From Apium graveolens (taxonomy: Eukaryota; Streptophyta; Magnoliopsida; Apiales; Apiaceae), in assembly GCF_009905375.1 (NCBI RefSeq), contig NC_133649.1:237364201-237428200 (forward strand): a stretch of 64,000 bases of DNA, read 5' to 3'. A program made the translations under genes and the position numbers. Numbering within the stretch: position 1 is the first letter of the stretch; every line of letters starts with the position of its first letter. Below the pieces are notes generated by a model, which saw nothing but the letters and a program-made list of their open reading frames with translations, ran no database searches and was not told the DNA's origin. Below are positions 10,140 through 18,626 of the stretch, in pieces.

Positions 10140-10455
10140 ATTCTGTTTTTCTGATTATTTAATTAGAAAAATAAGAAAATTCCTTAAATATTTTCTGAAA
10201 AATGTTAATATTTTCAGAAATTAGGAATAAATCCAGAAAAATTAAAGGATAAATCCCAGAAATTAGGGAAAAAATCCAGAAATTCCTTAAATATTTTCAG
10301 AAAATAGGGAAAAATCCCAGAAAATTAGGGAAAATCCCAGAAATTAGGGAAAATCCCAGAAAATTAGGGAAAAATCCAGAAAATAAGGGAAGAATCCCGG
10401 AAATAAGGGAAAAATTCCTGGAAATTAAGATAATTCCTGAATAAAAGGGAAAATT
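10140..10455. repeat. A-rich short tandem repeat
   Basis: About fifteen imperfect copies of an 18-20 bp unit like AAATCCCAGAAATTAGGG follow the minisatellite. Units drift in the number of A and in CAGAAA versus CCGGAA. The block is purine-rich on the plus strand and leads towards the purine tract. Confidence 0.85.
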
Positions 10456-10554
10456 CATTGTAAATGTGTAGGTCGCTCCACACTTTACGGAAAAATGAAA
10501 CCCTGTAAGGGAACGAATAGACTTAACTTCTGCGAAACCTAATCGATGTTTCCC

Positions 10555-10571
10555 AAAAGTTGGGGGGCAAA
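10555..10571 (+). other. Gypsy polypurine tract
   Basis: AAAAGTTGGGGGGCAAA abuts the 3' LTR start (TGATAGGG at 10572), the place required for plus-strand priming. Confidence 0.85.
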
Positions 10572-11140
10572 TGATAGGGATAAATAAATTATGATTGTAT
10601 TATTAAATACTGCATTAATTGTACAAGCTGTGGGCTGCTAGGCCCAATAAAAAGATATATGATACTCAGACCAGAAAGGTTAAGCCTGATGGACCAGATC
10701 AGGCCTGATGGAATAAAAAAGGCCCAAAAGCCCTGATTATTAATTAATTTCGTAATTAATTAATAAGGGACAAAACAGATGTTGAAAAGAGTCCCGATAA
10801 GGATATAAATCCTTGGAGATTAGCCTCAAGGGGACCTAAAAGGATAAGGAATCAGTTTCCTACTATCTAGGACTCCAAAGTCCATTCTAACTATGAGACT
10901 TGCCCACCAAGTCTCCTATACCAAGTCCAATTCAAGGACTCCCAACATCTATATAAGGGGCCTCACCCCACAAATCAGAACTACGTTTTTTGGCTTGATT
11001 CTCTAATTTACAGAGATACGTAGGCATCTCGTAAAGGCAGATTGAGTCACGAAACACGAGAGCAGCCATTAAAGGCCTTGAGCTCCTGAATCTTAGTATT
11101 AAATACAGCAAGTAATAACCTTGGTTTTTTATTCATAACA
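10572..11140 (+). repeat. Gypsy 3' LTR
   Basis: 569 bp, TGATAGGG...CATAACA, 99.1% identical to the 5' LTR by hand count. It is followed at once by CAGTT. Confidence 0.95.
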
Positions 11141-11145
11141 CAGTT
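11141..11145. repeat. Target-site duplication, right copy (CAGTT)
   Basis: Matches 485-489. After it the copia-1 LTR resumes (TAAATCTCATTTAATC), continuing the sequence broken at 489 as judged against 17462 onward. Confidence 0.95.
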
Positions 11146-12308
11146 AAATCTCATTTAATCAATTATTAAATTTGCCAATTAATTATTTATTTCATAAATA
11201 AATAATTATCAGCCATTATTAATTAATTCCTCCACCATTAAATCATTCTCTTTTTATGGTGTGACCCTGTAGGTTCAATATTAAGCCGGTAGTAGAAATA
11301 AATAATAATAAAACTATTTTATCATTATTTATATAAATTCTCTAATTTATTAAATATGATTAATTAATTAATCATATTTATTCTACATCGTGAGGGATAC
11401 TTCTCAGCATATCGCGACTATCCGGATAATACGAATTCACTGCTTAGAATACCAAGAACCTATTCAGTGAATAGTTACCGTACAATAAACTCCTTCTACC
11501 CTACAATGTCCTGATTAAATACAAGGCATGGATCTCGTGTCAAGCCTATCTAATTCAATCACTTGCTTAACATTTACTATGCTTAGTTCCATGCAAATTA
11601 GAAACTCCTTTCTAATTTCATTCACTCTGGCCAGAGATTCCTGAACTAGCATAAGTGGATCAGCCTTGAACATTCGCTTCCTTCACTAGAAGGGGTAGAT
11701 CCTTTATTGATCATACACTATCTTCGTGTACAAATTCCTATACCCAGTAGAGCCCTAATAATTGTCCCTGGAGACTAAGAACTAAACCAAAGCATAGTTC
11801 AGTGTACACAAGATGACTATGATGACCTCAAATCTAAGGATACTTGTACAACTATCACTATGTGAACAACTGCTGACACGTGAGTGAACTCCATCAGTTG
11901 TTCAGATGTGCGAGTCATGTTCAGTGAACTTATTCTATAATAAGCACCTACATACTAGCTATAATGTCACCACACAAATGTCTATGAGAACAGACATCCT
12001 TCATAATAAAGCAAGCATAGTATGTACCGATCTTTGCGGATTATTAATTACCAGTTAGTAATCCTATGACCAGGAACTATTTAAGTTTAGAGTTATCATC
12101 TTTTAGGTCTCACTATTATGATCTCATCATAATCCATAAAAAGCTTTACTCTAAACTATGGTATATCTTATTTAAACACTTAAATAGATAAAGCCCGTAA
12201 TAAAAACAAAACAAGTCTTTTATTAATATCAATGAAATCAAAACAGATTACACAGGAAGTTATTCCTAAATCCTAATACATGATTGGACTTAGGACATAT
12301 TCCTTTCA
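11146..12308 (-). repeat. copia-1 3' LTR, second segment
   Basis: Aligns with the right LTR from about 17464 to 18626 and ends TCCTTTCA. On the minus strand this is the LTR start, TGAAAGGAATATGTCC. Together with 1-489 it forms one 1652-bp LTR. Confidence 0.92.
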
Positions 12309-12319
12309 ATCTCCCACTT
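12309..12319 (-). other. copia-1 polypurine tract
   Basis: On the minus strand AAGTGGGAGAT precedes the LTR start TGAAAGG. Copia-2 has the identical tract before its 3' LTR at 36767. Confidence 0.8.
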
Positions 12320-12439
12320 GTACTAAAGCCAATCACTCTGGTATCTAATACCCATCTAGTCTTTATGACGATCAAAGTGACTTTCAGAAAGTAGCTTTGT
12401 GAGTGGGTCTGCTATGTTGTTATGTGTGTCAACTCTATT

Positions 12440-12895
12440 TCAATACAATACAAGAAATGTTACCGCGCTCCCACTAACCCTTTTGTAGACACATGGTTCA
12501 TCTACATTTTTGATAAAACCAAACTCTTTGATTGTCTCATCAAAACGGATGTTCCATCTACGAGAAGCTTGCTTTAAACCACATATGGTTCGCAGCAGCT
12601 TACACACTAGGTTTTCATTTCCTTTGGAAAGAAAACCATCTGGCCATTTGCCAGATTTCATAGTCGTAGTAAGCAGCAATCGCAAGCAAAATCCAAACTG
12701 ATTTTAACAGGGATACAGGTAAAAGGTTTCATCAAAGTCAATCCATTGCCTTTGTTTGAATCCTTTTCCCAAAAGCCTGGCCTTAAAGGTCTCCACCTGG
12801 CCATCTGCTCTAATCATTCTTTTGTATCCCGTATACATAGACTTCATTCTAGATTTCATGGCACTATGCCATTTCTCTGAGTCAACACTACTCAT
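12440..12895 (-). pseudogene. copia-1 reverse transcriptase remnant
   Basis: Two overlapping frames carry the RT N-terminal half: SSVDSEKWHSAMKS, QVETFKARLLGKGFKQ, then PDGFLSKGNENLVCKLLRTI, CGLKQASRRWN and FVVSGSAVTFLVLY-type sequence. The match ends just before the catalytic YVDD that copia-2 has at about 35766. About 50 bases on, the tail of the element is reached. The RT C-terminus and all of RNase H are therefore missing, an internal deletion of roughly 0.9 kb relative to copia-2. A frameshift lies near 12700, where the stretch covering the first catalytic Asp is also lost. Confidence 0.85.
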
Positions 12896-13851
12896 ATCTT
12901 CATTATAGGTCTAAGGGTCGTCTTCATCAATGATTGACAACTCATTGTCATTCTTAATTACAAGGCCATATTACCTCTCAGGTTGGCAAGACACTCTCCC
13001 TGACCTACGAATGGGCTGTTCCACAAAAGGTTGTTCAGTCAGAACAGGTGTTTACACTCGATCCGTAGTAGTTTGTGCTTCTTGAACTTCATCAAGTTCA
13101 ATTTTGCTCCCACTGTTTCCTTCAAGGATAAACTCCTTTTCCAAGAAGGTAGCATGTATGGAGACAAACACCCGATGATTGGTGTAAAAGTAATACCCTA
13201 AAGTCTCTTTAGGATATCCCACAAAACTACATTTTACGGATCGATATTCCAGCTTATCTGGGTCAACTTACTTGACATAAGCTGGACATCCCCAAATCTT
13301 AACGTGTTTAAGACCCGGTTTCCTTGCTTTCCATATCTCATACGGAGTTTGAGGAACAGATTTGGAAGGCACCTTATTCAGTAAATATGCTGAGGTTTCC
13401 AATGCATAACCCCATAGGAATACTGGAAGATTTGTATAGCTCATCATGGACCGAACCATGTCTAACAGAGTTCGATTTCTCCTTTCAGATACCAATCTGG
13501 AGGAGTCCACTGGGAGACTATACCATTTACTTTGAGATAATCTAGAAACACTCCATTAAAGTATTCACCACCTCGATCTGATCGAAGAGTTATAATACTA
13601 TGTTTGGTTGTTTCTCCACTTCATACTTATACTCTTTGAACTTTTCAAAGGCTTCAGACTTGTGTTTCATCAAACACATATCCGAATCTAGATCTATCAT
13701 CTATAAAAGTAATGAAGTATGAAAATCCACCCATGGCTTGCTTAGACATTGGTCCACATACATCTGTGTGTACCATTCCTAGCAAATTTGCAGTCCTCTC
13801 TCCATGTCTACTAAATGGAGACTGCAATGCCACTATAAAGTGAGATTTTCA
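12896..13851 (-). pseudogene. copia-1 integrase region, degenerate
   Basis: The longest open piece (13268-13510) reads [40 protein letters not shown] and [10 protein letters not shown], the C-terminal half of copia integrase. It aligns with 34600-34830 of copia-2. Upstream (13540-13850) recognisable stretches such as TDVCGPMS and FITFIDDRSRFGYV appear in shifting frames. Several stops and indels make the domain non-functional. Confidence 0.8.
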
Positions 13852-14364
13852 TCATCCCTTTTCTTTTACTAGTTTGTTCAATCTGAAGTAAATTATGTCA
13901 CATATATACAGACCATTATTTAAAGCACCACGTCCATAAAGAATATTATCTCTAAGAATAGAACATTCATTATTCTCAATAATAAATGAAAATCCAGCCA
14001 AGTCTAACATGGGAATAATATTCCTCACAATCGAGGGAACAAAATAACAATTATTTAAAACAATAGTCTTGCCCGTAGGCATATGTAAATGAAACGATTC
14101 TACATCTACAACAGCAACTCTTGCTCCATTTCCCATCAGTAGAATCACCTCCTCTTCTTTAAGAGTCCTACTTCTCCTTAGTCCCTGCAACGAATTGCAA
14201 ATGTCAGAACCACAGGCGGTATCTAATACCCAAGTAGAAATTTGATTTAATGACATATTCACTTCTATCATGAACATACCTGAATCAGAAGTGGTAGTCT
14301 CACTACCCTTCTTCTTCTTCAATTCTGCAAGGTAAACCTTGCAGTTCCTCTTCCAGTGCCCCAC
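13852..14364 (-). pseudogene. copia-1 protease and zinc-knuckle region
   Basis: A 170-codon frame begins within the nucleocapsid knuckle (MGHWKRNC) and contains the protease-like motif STWVLDTACGSDICNSLQ. The active-site triplet is Asp-Thr-Ala rather than Asp-Thr/Ser-Gly. The same D-T-A is found in copia-2 at 33596, so the change predates both copies or is a family trait. The C-terminus (ILYGRGALNNGLYICD) starts the GAG-pre-integrase domain, then breaks at a stop. Confidence 0.75.
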
Positions 14365-15146
14365 TTGTTACAGTGAAAGCAAACAACTTTGCTCTTGGGG
14401 TCTTCAGCTTTTGGTGGAACCGGCATTTTCTCACCTACTTTCTTCTTCTTGGAAGGGTTCCTCTTCCTTTTCTTAGGATTGGAACCTTCACCAATTAGAA
14501 GAACAAAACTCTTCTTAGGGGGAAAATTCGATTCCGCAGTCTTCAACATGTCGTGGAGTTCAGGCAGGCTGACATCCAACTTATTCATGTGAAAGTTCAC
14601 AGCAAACTGCGAGAACGAACTCAGAAGCGATTGCAAGACCAAGTCTTGGCTCAGCTCCCCATCCATGGCAAAACCAAGTTGTCCAAGACGTTCAATCAAA
14701 TTGATCATCTTAAGTACATGGTCATTCACAGATGATCCCTCAGACATCCTACAACCGAACAACTCCTTCGATATCTCATATCGAGTTGTCCTCCCCGCTA
14801 CATCATACAACTCTTGTAGATGCATTAGGATAGTGTGAGCATCCATATGCTCATGTTGCTTCTGTAGCTCAATGTTCATGGAAGCTAGCATGATGCATTG
14901 AGCAACATTTGCATCATCTATCCACTTACGATACACAACATGTTCATCATTATACGCATCGCTAGCAGGTTCAGTAGGCTTAGGTGAGTCAATCACGTAT
15001 TCCAGCTTCTCAATCCTGAGAACAATTCTCAAGTTTCGAAGCCAGTAAGCATAATTAGGACCAGTCAACTTGTGAGCATCTAGTATGCTCCTGAGTGATA
15101 GTGCAGAAGACATAATGTATATTGTAAATCTGTAAATGATAAACAC
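14319..15146 (-). CDS. copia-1 Gag (near complete, 3' frameshift)
   Basis: 275 codons; the likely start is the Met of MSSALSLRSILDAHKLTGPN at 15113, because the same start is used in copia-2. It is a UBN2-type copia capsid: YWLRNLRIVLRIEKLEYVI, then AQCIMLASMNIELQ, LQELYDVAGRTTRYEISKEL and LGQLGFAMDGELSQDLVLQS, followed by a basic KKRKRNPSKKKK tract and the start of a zinc knuckle (CFHCNKWG). A 1-bp shift there moves the rest of the knuckle into the 13852-14364 frame, so Gag lacks the final His and Cys in this frame. Confidence 0.8.
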   Translation of the reverse strand: MFIIYRFTIYIMSSALSLRSILDAHKLTGPNYAYWLRNLRIVLRIEKLEYVIDSPKPTEPASDAYNDEHVVYRKWIDDANVAQCIMLASMNIELQKQHEHMDAHTILMHLQELYDVAGRTTRYEISKELFGCRMSEGSSVNDHVLKMINLIERLGQLGFAMDGELSQDLVLQSLLSSFSQFAVNFHMNKLDVSLPELHDMLKTAESNFPPKKSFVLLIGEGSNPKKRKRNPSKKKKVGEKMPVPPKAEDPKSKVVCFHCNKWGTGRGTARFTLQN

Positions 15147-15279
15147 ATAACAACACTTAGCAAATATTCGATTTCATTTGAAAACACTCCACTAGTTTAC
15201 CTAATTTATTCAACCCCCTACGTGAAAAATTAAGCATTCGTAATGCTAGTGGGAATAGGGATCCTACATTCCATTACAC

Positions 15280-15660
15280 AACCTCGGCTGTGGCACGAAA
15301 TGCCATGTAATGTTCAATAGGCAGACAACTCTTGTCAATTACATCTAATGTTATTCCCTAATCAAACTTTAGCCTCTTGAATAATTGAGTCACGGCTATG
15401 GCATGACAAACTCAATATTCTAAGTCAAGTCTAACCCAACATTCCGTACAATTGAATCAGTCCCCAAAGGCCCACGGCTGTGGCACGTAATGACCTTTAG
15501 ATTCTTATTCAATGTACACATCTCTATGTAATAGACAAGTATTTCTTATTTCGAAATCAAAGCCCTCGGCTGTGGCACAAAACGACAATGATTTAAAAAT
15601 AAGAACTACTTTCTATCATGTTGGAAGGCTATGACCGACACAAGCCCGTTGTGTCATTGG
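15280..15660 (-). repeat. copia-1 leader repeat: four spaced copies of a CACAGCCG motif
   Basis: Plus-strand copies CTCGGCTGTGGCACGAAA (15283), CACGGCTATGGCATGACA (15391), CACGGCTGTGGCACGTAA (15473) and CTCGGCTGTGGCACAAAA (15565) are spaced 82-108 bp apart. Copia-2 has four copies in the same part of its leader at 32873-33170 in the same relative order, so the array is ancestral. Confidence 0.8.
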
Positions 15661-16289
15661 TTAATTACTACTTGATATTATTTAATTTTAGAGGAATTAT
15701 ATTACGTTACAATCATAATCATATTATAAAGAGATTCTTCCTTTTAAATTAAATATTTCAAATCAATAATTAATAATCAGATGATTCCCAGATCGGGTGG
15801 AGCATTGTCAAGAGACGTCACTTAATAACCCTTTCTTACAGATAGAAATCTGTTGTTGACAGAATCATCCTTTCTCTCATATCGAAAATTCATATTCAAT
15901 TACGTGTTTCATAAACACAAGAATCTCATGATTGTATTCATAATATTATTATTAAGGTCATGAAACAATTTCACTATACTAGGTTGTCTAACAAACGCCT
16001 TATGTTCATTTAAGTTCACCTAAATCTATCATCGCATGATAAACTAAGCATATATCACATATATAAACATGAATAAACATCAAGGTAGGCATGTTATATC
16101 ATCTAGCACATTAGTCTAAGCATTATACATCTCTATGTATCACATGAATCATTTAAAAGCAATTAAAACAGTTAAAAATAGCTTAAAAACACTTCTGTTA
16201 GCTATAAACAGTTCGAAACAATTTTATAAAATATCATATAATATACCATTAGAAGCGTCTCGAAAAGACGAATCCAACGGCACCAAAAA
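15661..16289. other. copia-1 untranslated leader, AT-rich
   Basis: No ORF. It aligns with 32100-32800 of copia-2 in reverse orientation (for example CAACAGATTTCTATCTGT and CACGTAATTGAATATGAA). It is leader between PBS and gag. Confidence 0.6.
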
Positions 16290-16530
16290 TGCCCTATTCT
16301 GAGCTGCCACGCGCCCGCACGCGCCGAAAGAAGGTCTCTCACGCGCCCCCACGCGCACACGCGCCTGACAGCGCGTGTCTGACTTTCCTCCACGCGCCCC
16401 CACGCGCCACACGCGCGTCACGCGCCTAACCCCTTATGCTGACGTCAGCATGACGTCATCAGCGCGTGTCTTCCACGCGCCGCGCGTGGCACGCCAGCGC
16501 GTGAGCCCCACGCGCGCGTGGTCGACTTGC
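16290..16530. other. GC-rich CACGCGC-repeat tract in the copia-1 leader
   Basis: A dense run of CACGCGCCCCCACGCGC-type words (roughly fifteen CACGCGC or GCGCGTG cores) in an otherwise AT-rich leader. Several words are self-complementary, so strong hairpins are expected in RNA. Small ORFs over it have the composition of the repeat and no recognisable domain. I see no equivalent in copia-2. Confidence 0.75.
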
Positions 16531-16952
16531 GGTCCTTCGTTCTGTTTTCAGCAGTCGCCGTTTTCCTCCTCGATTGTTGTGCCGCCGTACTTGTACTCTG
16601 TACCTTTGCTTTGCTTCCCGTGCCATACAGACAGCCACAACAGATGCAGATATATACATACATACTTACAATTTCATATATATATATATATATCTTTATT
16701 TAATTACGAATTTAATTGCAAGATCTTTAAAAATTTATAATAAAAAATCTATACATCATAAAATTATGAAAAAAATACCCAGATAATCTACAACACTTGT
16801 AGAACCCAGATCAACATTCAAAATTATTCTGAGAAACGATTTCTTATCAGACAAAATTAATCCATGATATAACTTGTAAAAATCATAATTAATTCATACA
16901 AGCACATAAAATTCTGAAATTTTTACCATAGATCTATATGCATACAACCTAA
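16531..16952. other. PBS-proximal leader with AT microsatellite
   Basis: AT-rich sequence with a (TA)n run near 16676-16694 and no supportable gene. It ends at the primer-binding site. Confidence 0.5.
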
Positions 16953-16964
16953 GCTATGATACCA
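16953..16964 (-). other. copia-1 primer-binding site (initiator Met tRNA)
   Basis: On the minus strand TGGTATCATAGC follows the LTR end (CCAACA) after one base. It matches the usual copia PBS TGGTATCAGAGC except for one base. Confidence 0.85.
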
Positions 16965-16965
16965 T

Positions 16966-18626
16966 TGTTGGATTTTAATCGCAGCGGAGGCATGGTAAAA
17001 CACTTTTACACATACTAAATCTAAATAAAAGCATATAAATAGTGGTAAAAACGTAGGGATCGTTTACTAACCTTTAATAGCGATCCAAATCTGACGATCG
17101 GAGATCCTTAGCAGCTGCTCCTCAAACGTGAAGCACTCCACCGGTATCCACCAAGAAAACGATGCTAAGGAGGAGGAGGAGGTGGAGAGAATTAGGTTTT
17201 ATAAAATTTTGGGGTTTTAGGTTAGAATAAAAATAGGGTTTATAATAGTATATTTATAGGCAAAATTTTCAGCTGAAATTTTCCCATAAAATATTATTAT
17301 TATTAACCCATTTATTATTCTCATTAATAATTAAAACACCTTTTAATTATTAATCCTTTTTCTAAACACTTTAGAAATAATTCTCTCTCTTGATTTAATT
17401 TCCAAAAATTAAATTCTTAATTAATAATATTAAGAAATTTTCTTAATTAATTTATAATCAATTAAATCTCATTTAATCAATTATTAAATTTGCCAATTAA
17501 TTATTTATTTCATAAATAAATAATTATCAGCCATTATTAATTAATTCCTCCACCATTAAATCATTCTCTTTTTATGGTGTGACCCTGTAGGTTCAATATT
17601 AAGCCGGTAGTAGAAATAAATAATAATAAAACTATTTTATCATTATTTATATAAATTCTCTAATTTATTAAATATGATTAATTAATTAATCATATTTATT
17701 CTACATCGTGAGAAATACTTCTCAGCATATCGCGACTATCCGGATAATACGAATTCACTGCTTAGAATACCAAGAACCTATTCAGTGAATAGTTACCGTA
17801 CAATAAACTCCTTCTACCCTACAATGTCCCGATTAAATACAAGGCATGGATCTCGTGTCAAGCCTATCTAATTCAATCACTTGCTTACCATTTACTATGC
17901 TTAGTTCCATGCAAATTAGAAACTTCTTTCTAATTTCATTCACTCTGGCCAGAGATTCCTGAACTAGCATAAGTGGATCAGCCTTGAACATTCGCTTCCT
18001 TCACTGGAAGGGGTAGATCCTTTATTGATCATACACTATCTTCGTGTACAAATTCCTATACCTAGTAGAGCCCTAATAATTGTCCCTGGAGACTAAGAAC
18101 TAAACCAAAGCATAGTTCAGTGTACACAAGATGACTATGATGACGTCAAGTCTAAGGATACTTGTACAACTATCACTATGTGAACAACTGCTGACACGTG
18201 AGTGAACTCCATTAGTTGTTCAGATATGCGAGTCATGTTCAGTGAACTTATTCTATAATAAGCACCTACATACTAGCTATAGTGTCACCACACAAATGTC
18301 TATGAGAACAGACATCCTTCATAATGAAGCAAGCATAGTATGTACCGATCTTTGCGGATTATTAATTACAAGTTAGTAATCCTATGACCAGGAACTATTT
18401 AAGTTTAGAGTTATCATCTTTTAGGTCTCACTATTATGATCTCATCATAATCCATAAAAAGCTTTACTCTAAACTATGGTATATCTTATTTAAACACTTA
18501 AATAGATAAAGCCCGTAATAAAAACAAAACAAGTCTTTTATTAATATCAATGAAATCAAAACAGATTACACAGGAAGTTATTTCTAAATCCTAATACATG
18601 ATTGGACTTAGGATATATTCCTTTCA
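16966..18626 (-). repeat. copia-1 5' LTR (intact)
   Basis: 1661 bp, plus-strand TGTTGGATTTT...TCCTTTCA. It serves as the undisturbed reference that proves the left LTR was split by the gypsy. A minus-strand TATA lies near 17250. The following AATTT (18627-18631) is the expected target duplication. Confidence 0.93.

Larger units (their letters stand above)
490..11140 (+). mobile_element. Complete Ty3/gypsy Tat-lineage retrotransposon (10,651 bp)
   Basis: All structural parts are present: 569-bp LTRs (490-1058, 10572-11140), PBS at 1061, intact gag-pol ORF 1095-6800, an antisense gene at 7158-9018, tandem-repeat blocks 9330-10450, purine tract 10555-10571 and a perfect 5-bp duplication. LTRs differ at 5 of 569 positions, all transitions. 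The second, archaeal-type RNase H between the RT-linked RNase H and the integrase, together with the antisense ORF, places it in the Tat/Retand/Grande-like group. It is probably an autonomous and recent insertion. Confidence 0.95.
1..18626 (-). mobile_element. Ty1/copia element copia-1 (defective, minus strand, split by a nested gypsy)
   Basis: Two matching LTRs bound it: 1-489 plus 11146-12308 (1652 bp once the gypsy and one duplication copy are removed) and 16966-18626 (1661 bp). The 9-bp length difference is explained by one GAG-repeat indel near 17170. The internal part (12309-16965) reads on the minus strand as leader, gag, protease, integrase and RT. The primer-binding site adjoins the right LTR and a purine tract adjoins the left one. 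LTRs differ at about 25 positions by hand count. Coding frames are broken and the C-terminal half of RT plus RNase H is deleted. The lineage within copia is not certain; the long LTRs recall Angela-type elements. The base before position 1 is not visible, so the target duplication (AATTT at 18627) cannot be confirmed. Confidence 0.9.

Noticed and set aside
16202..16740. Several overlapping ORFs on both strands of the GC-rich leader
   Set aside because: Arg/Ala/His-rich composition is dictated by CACGCGC repeats; frames conflict and none resembles a protein.
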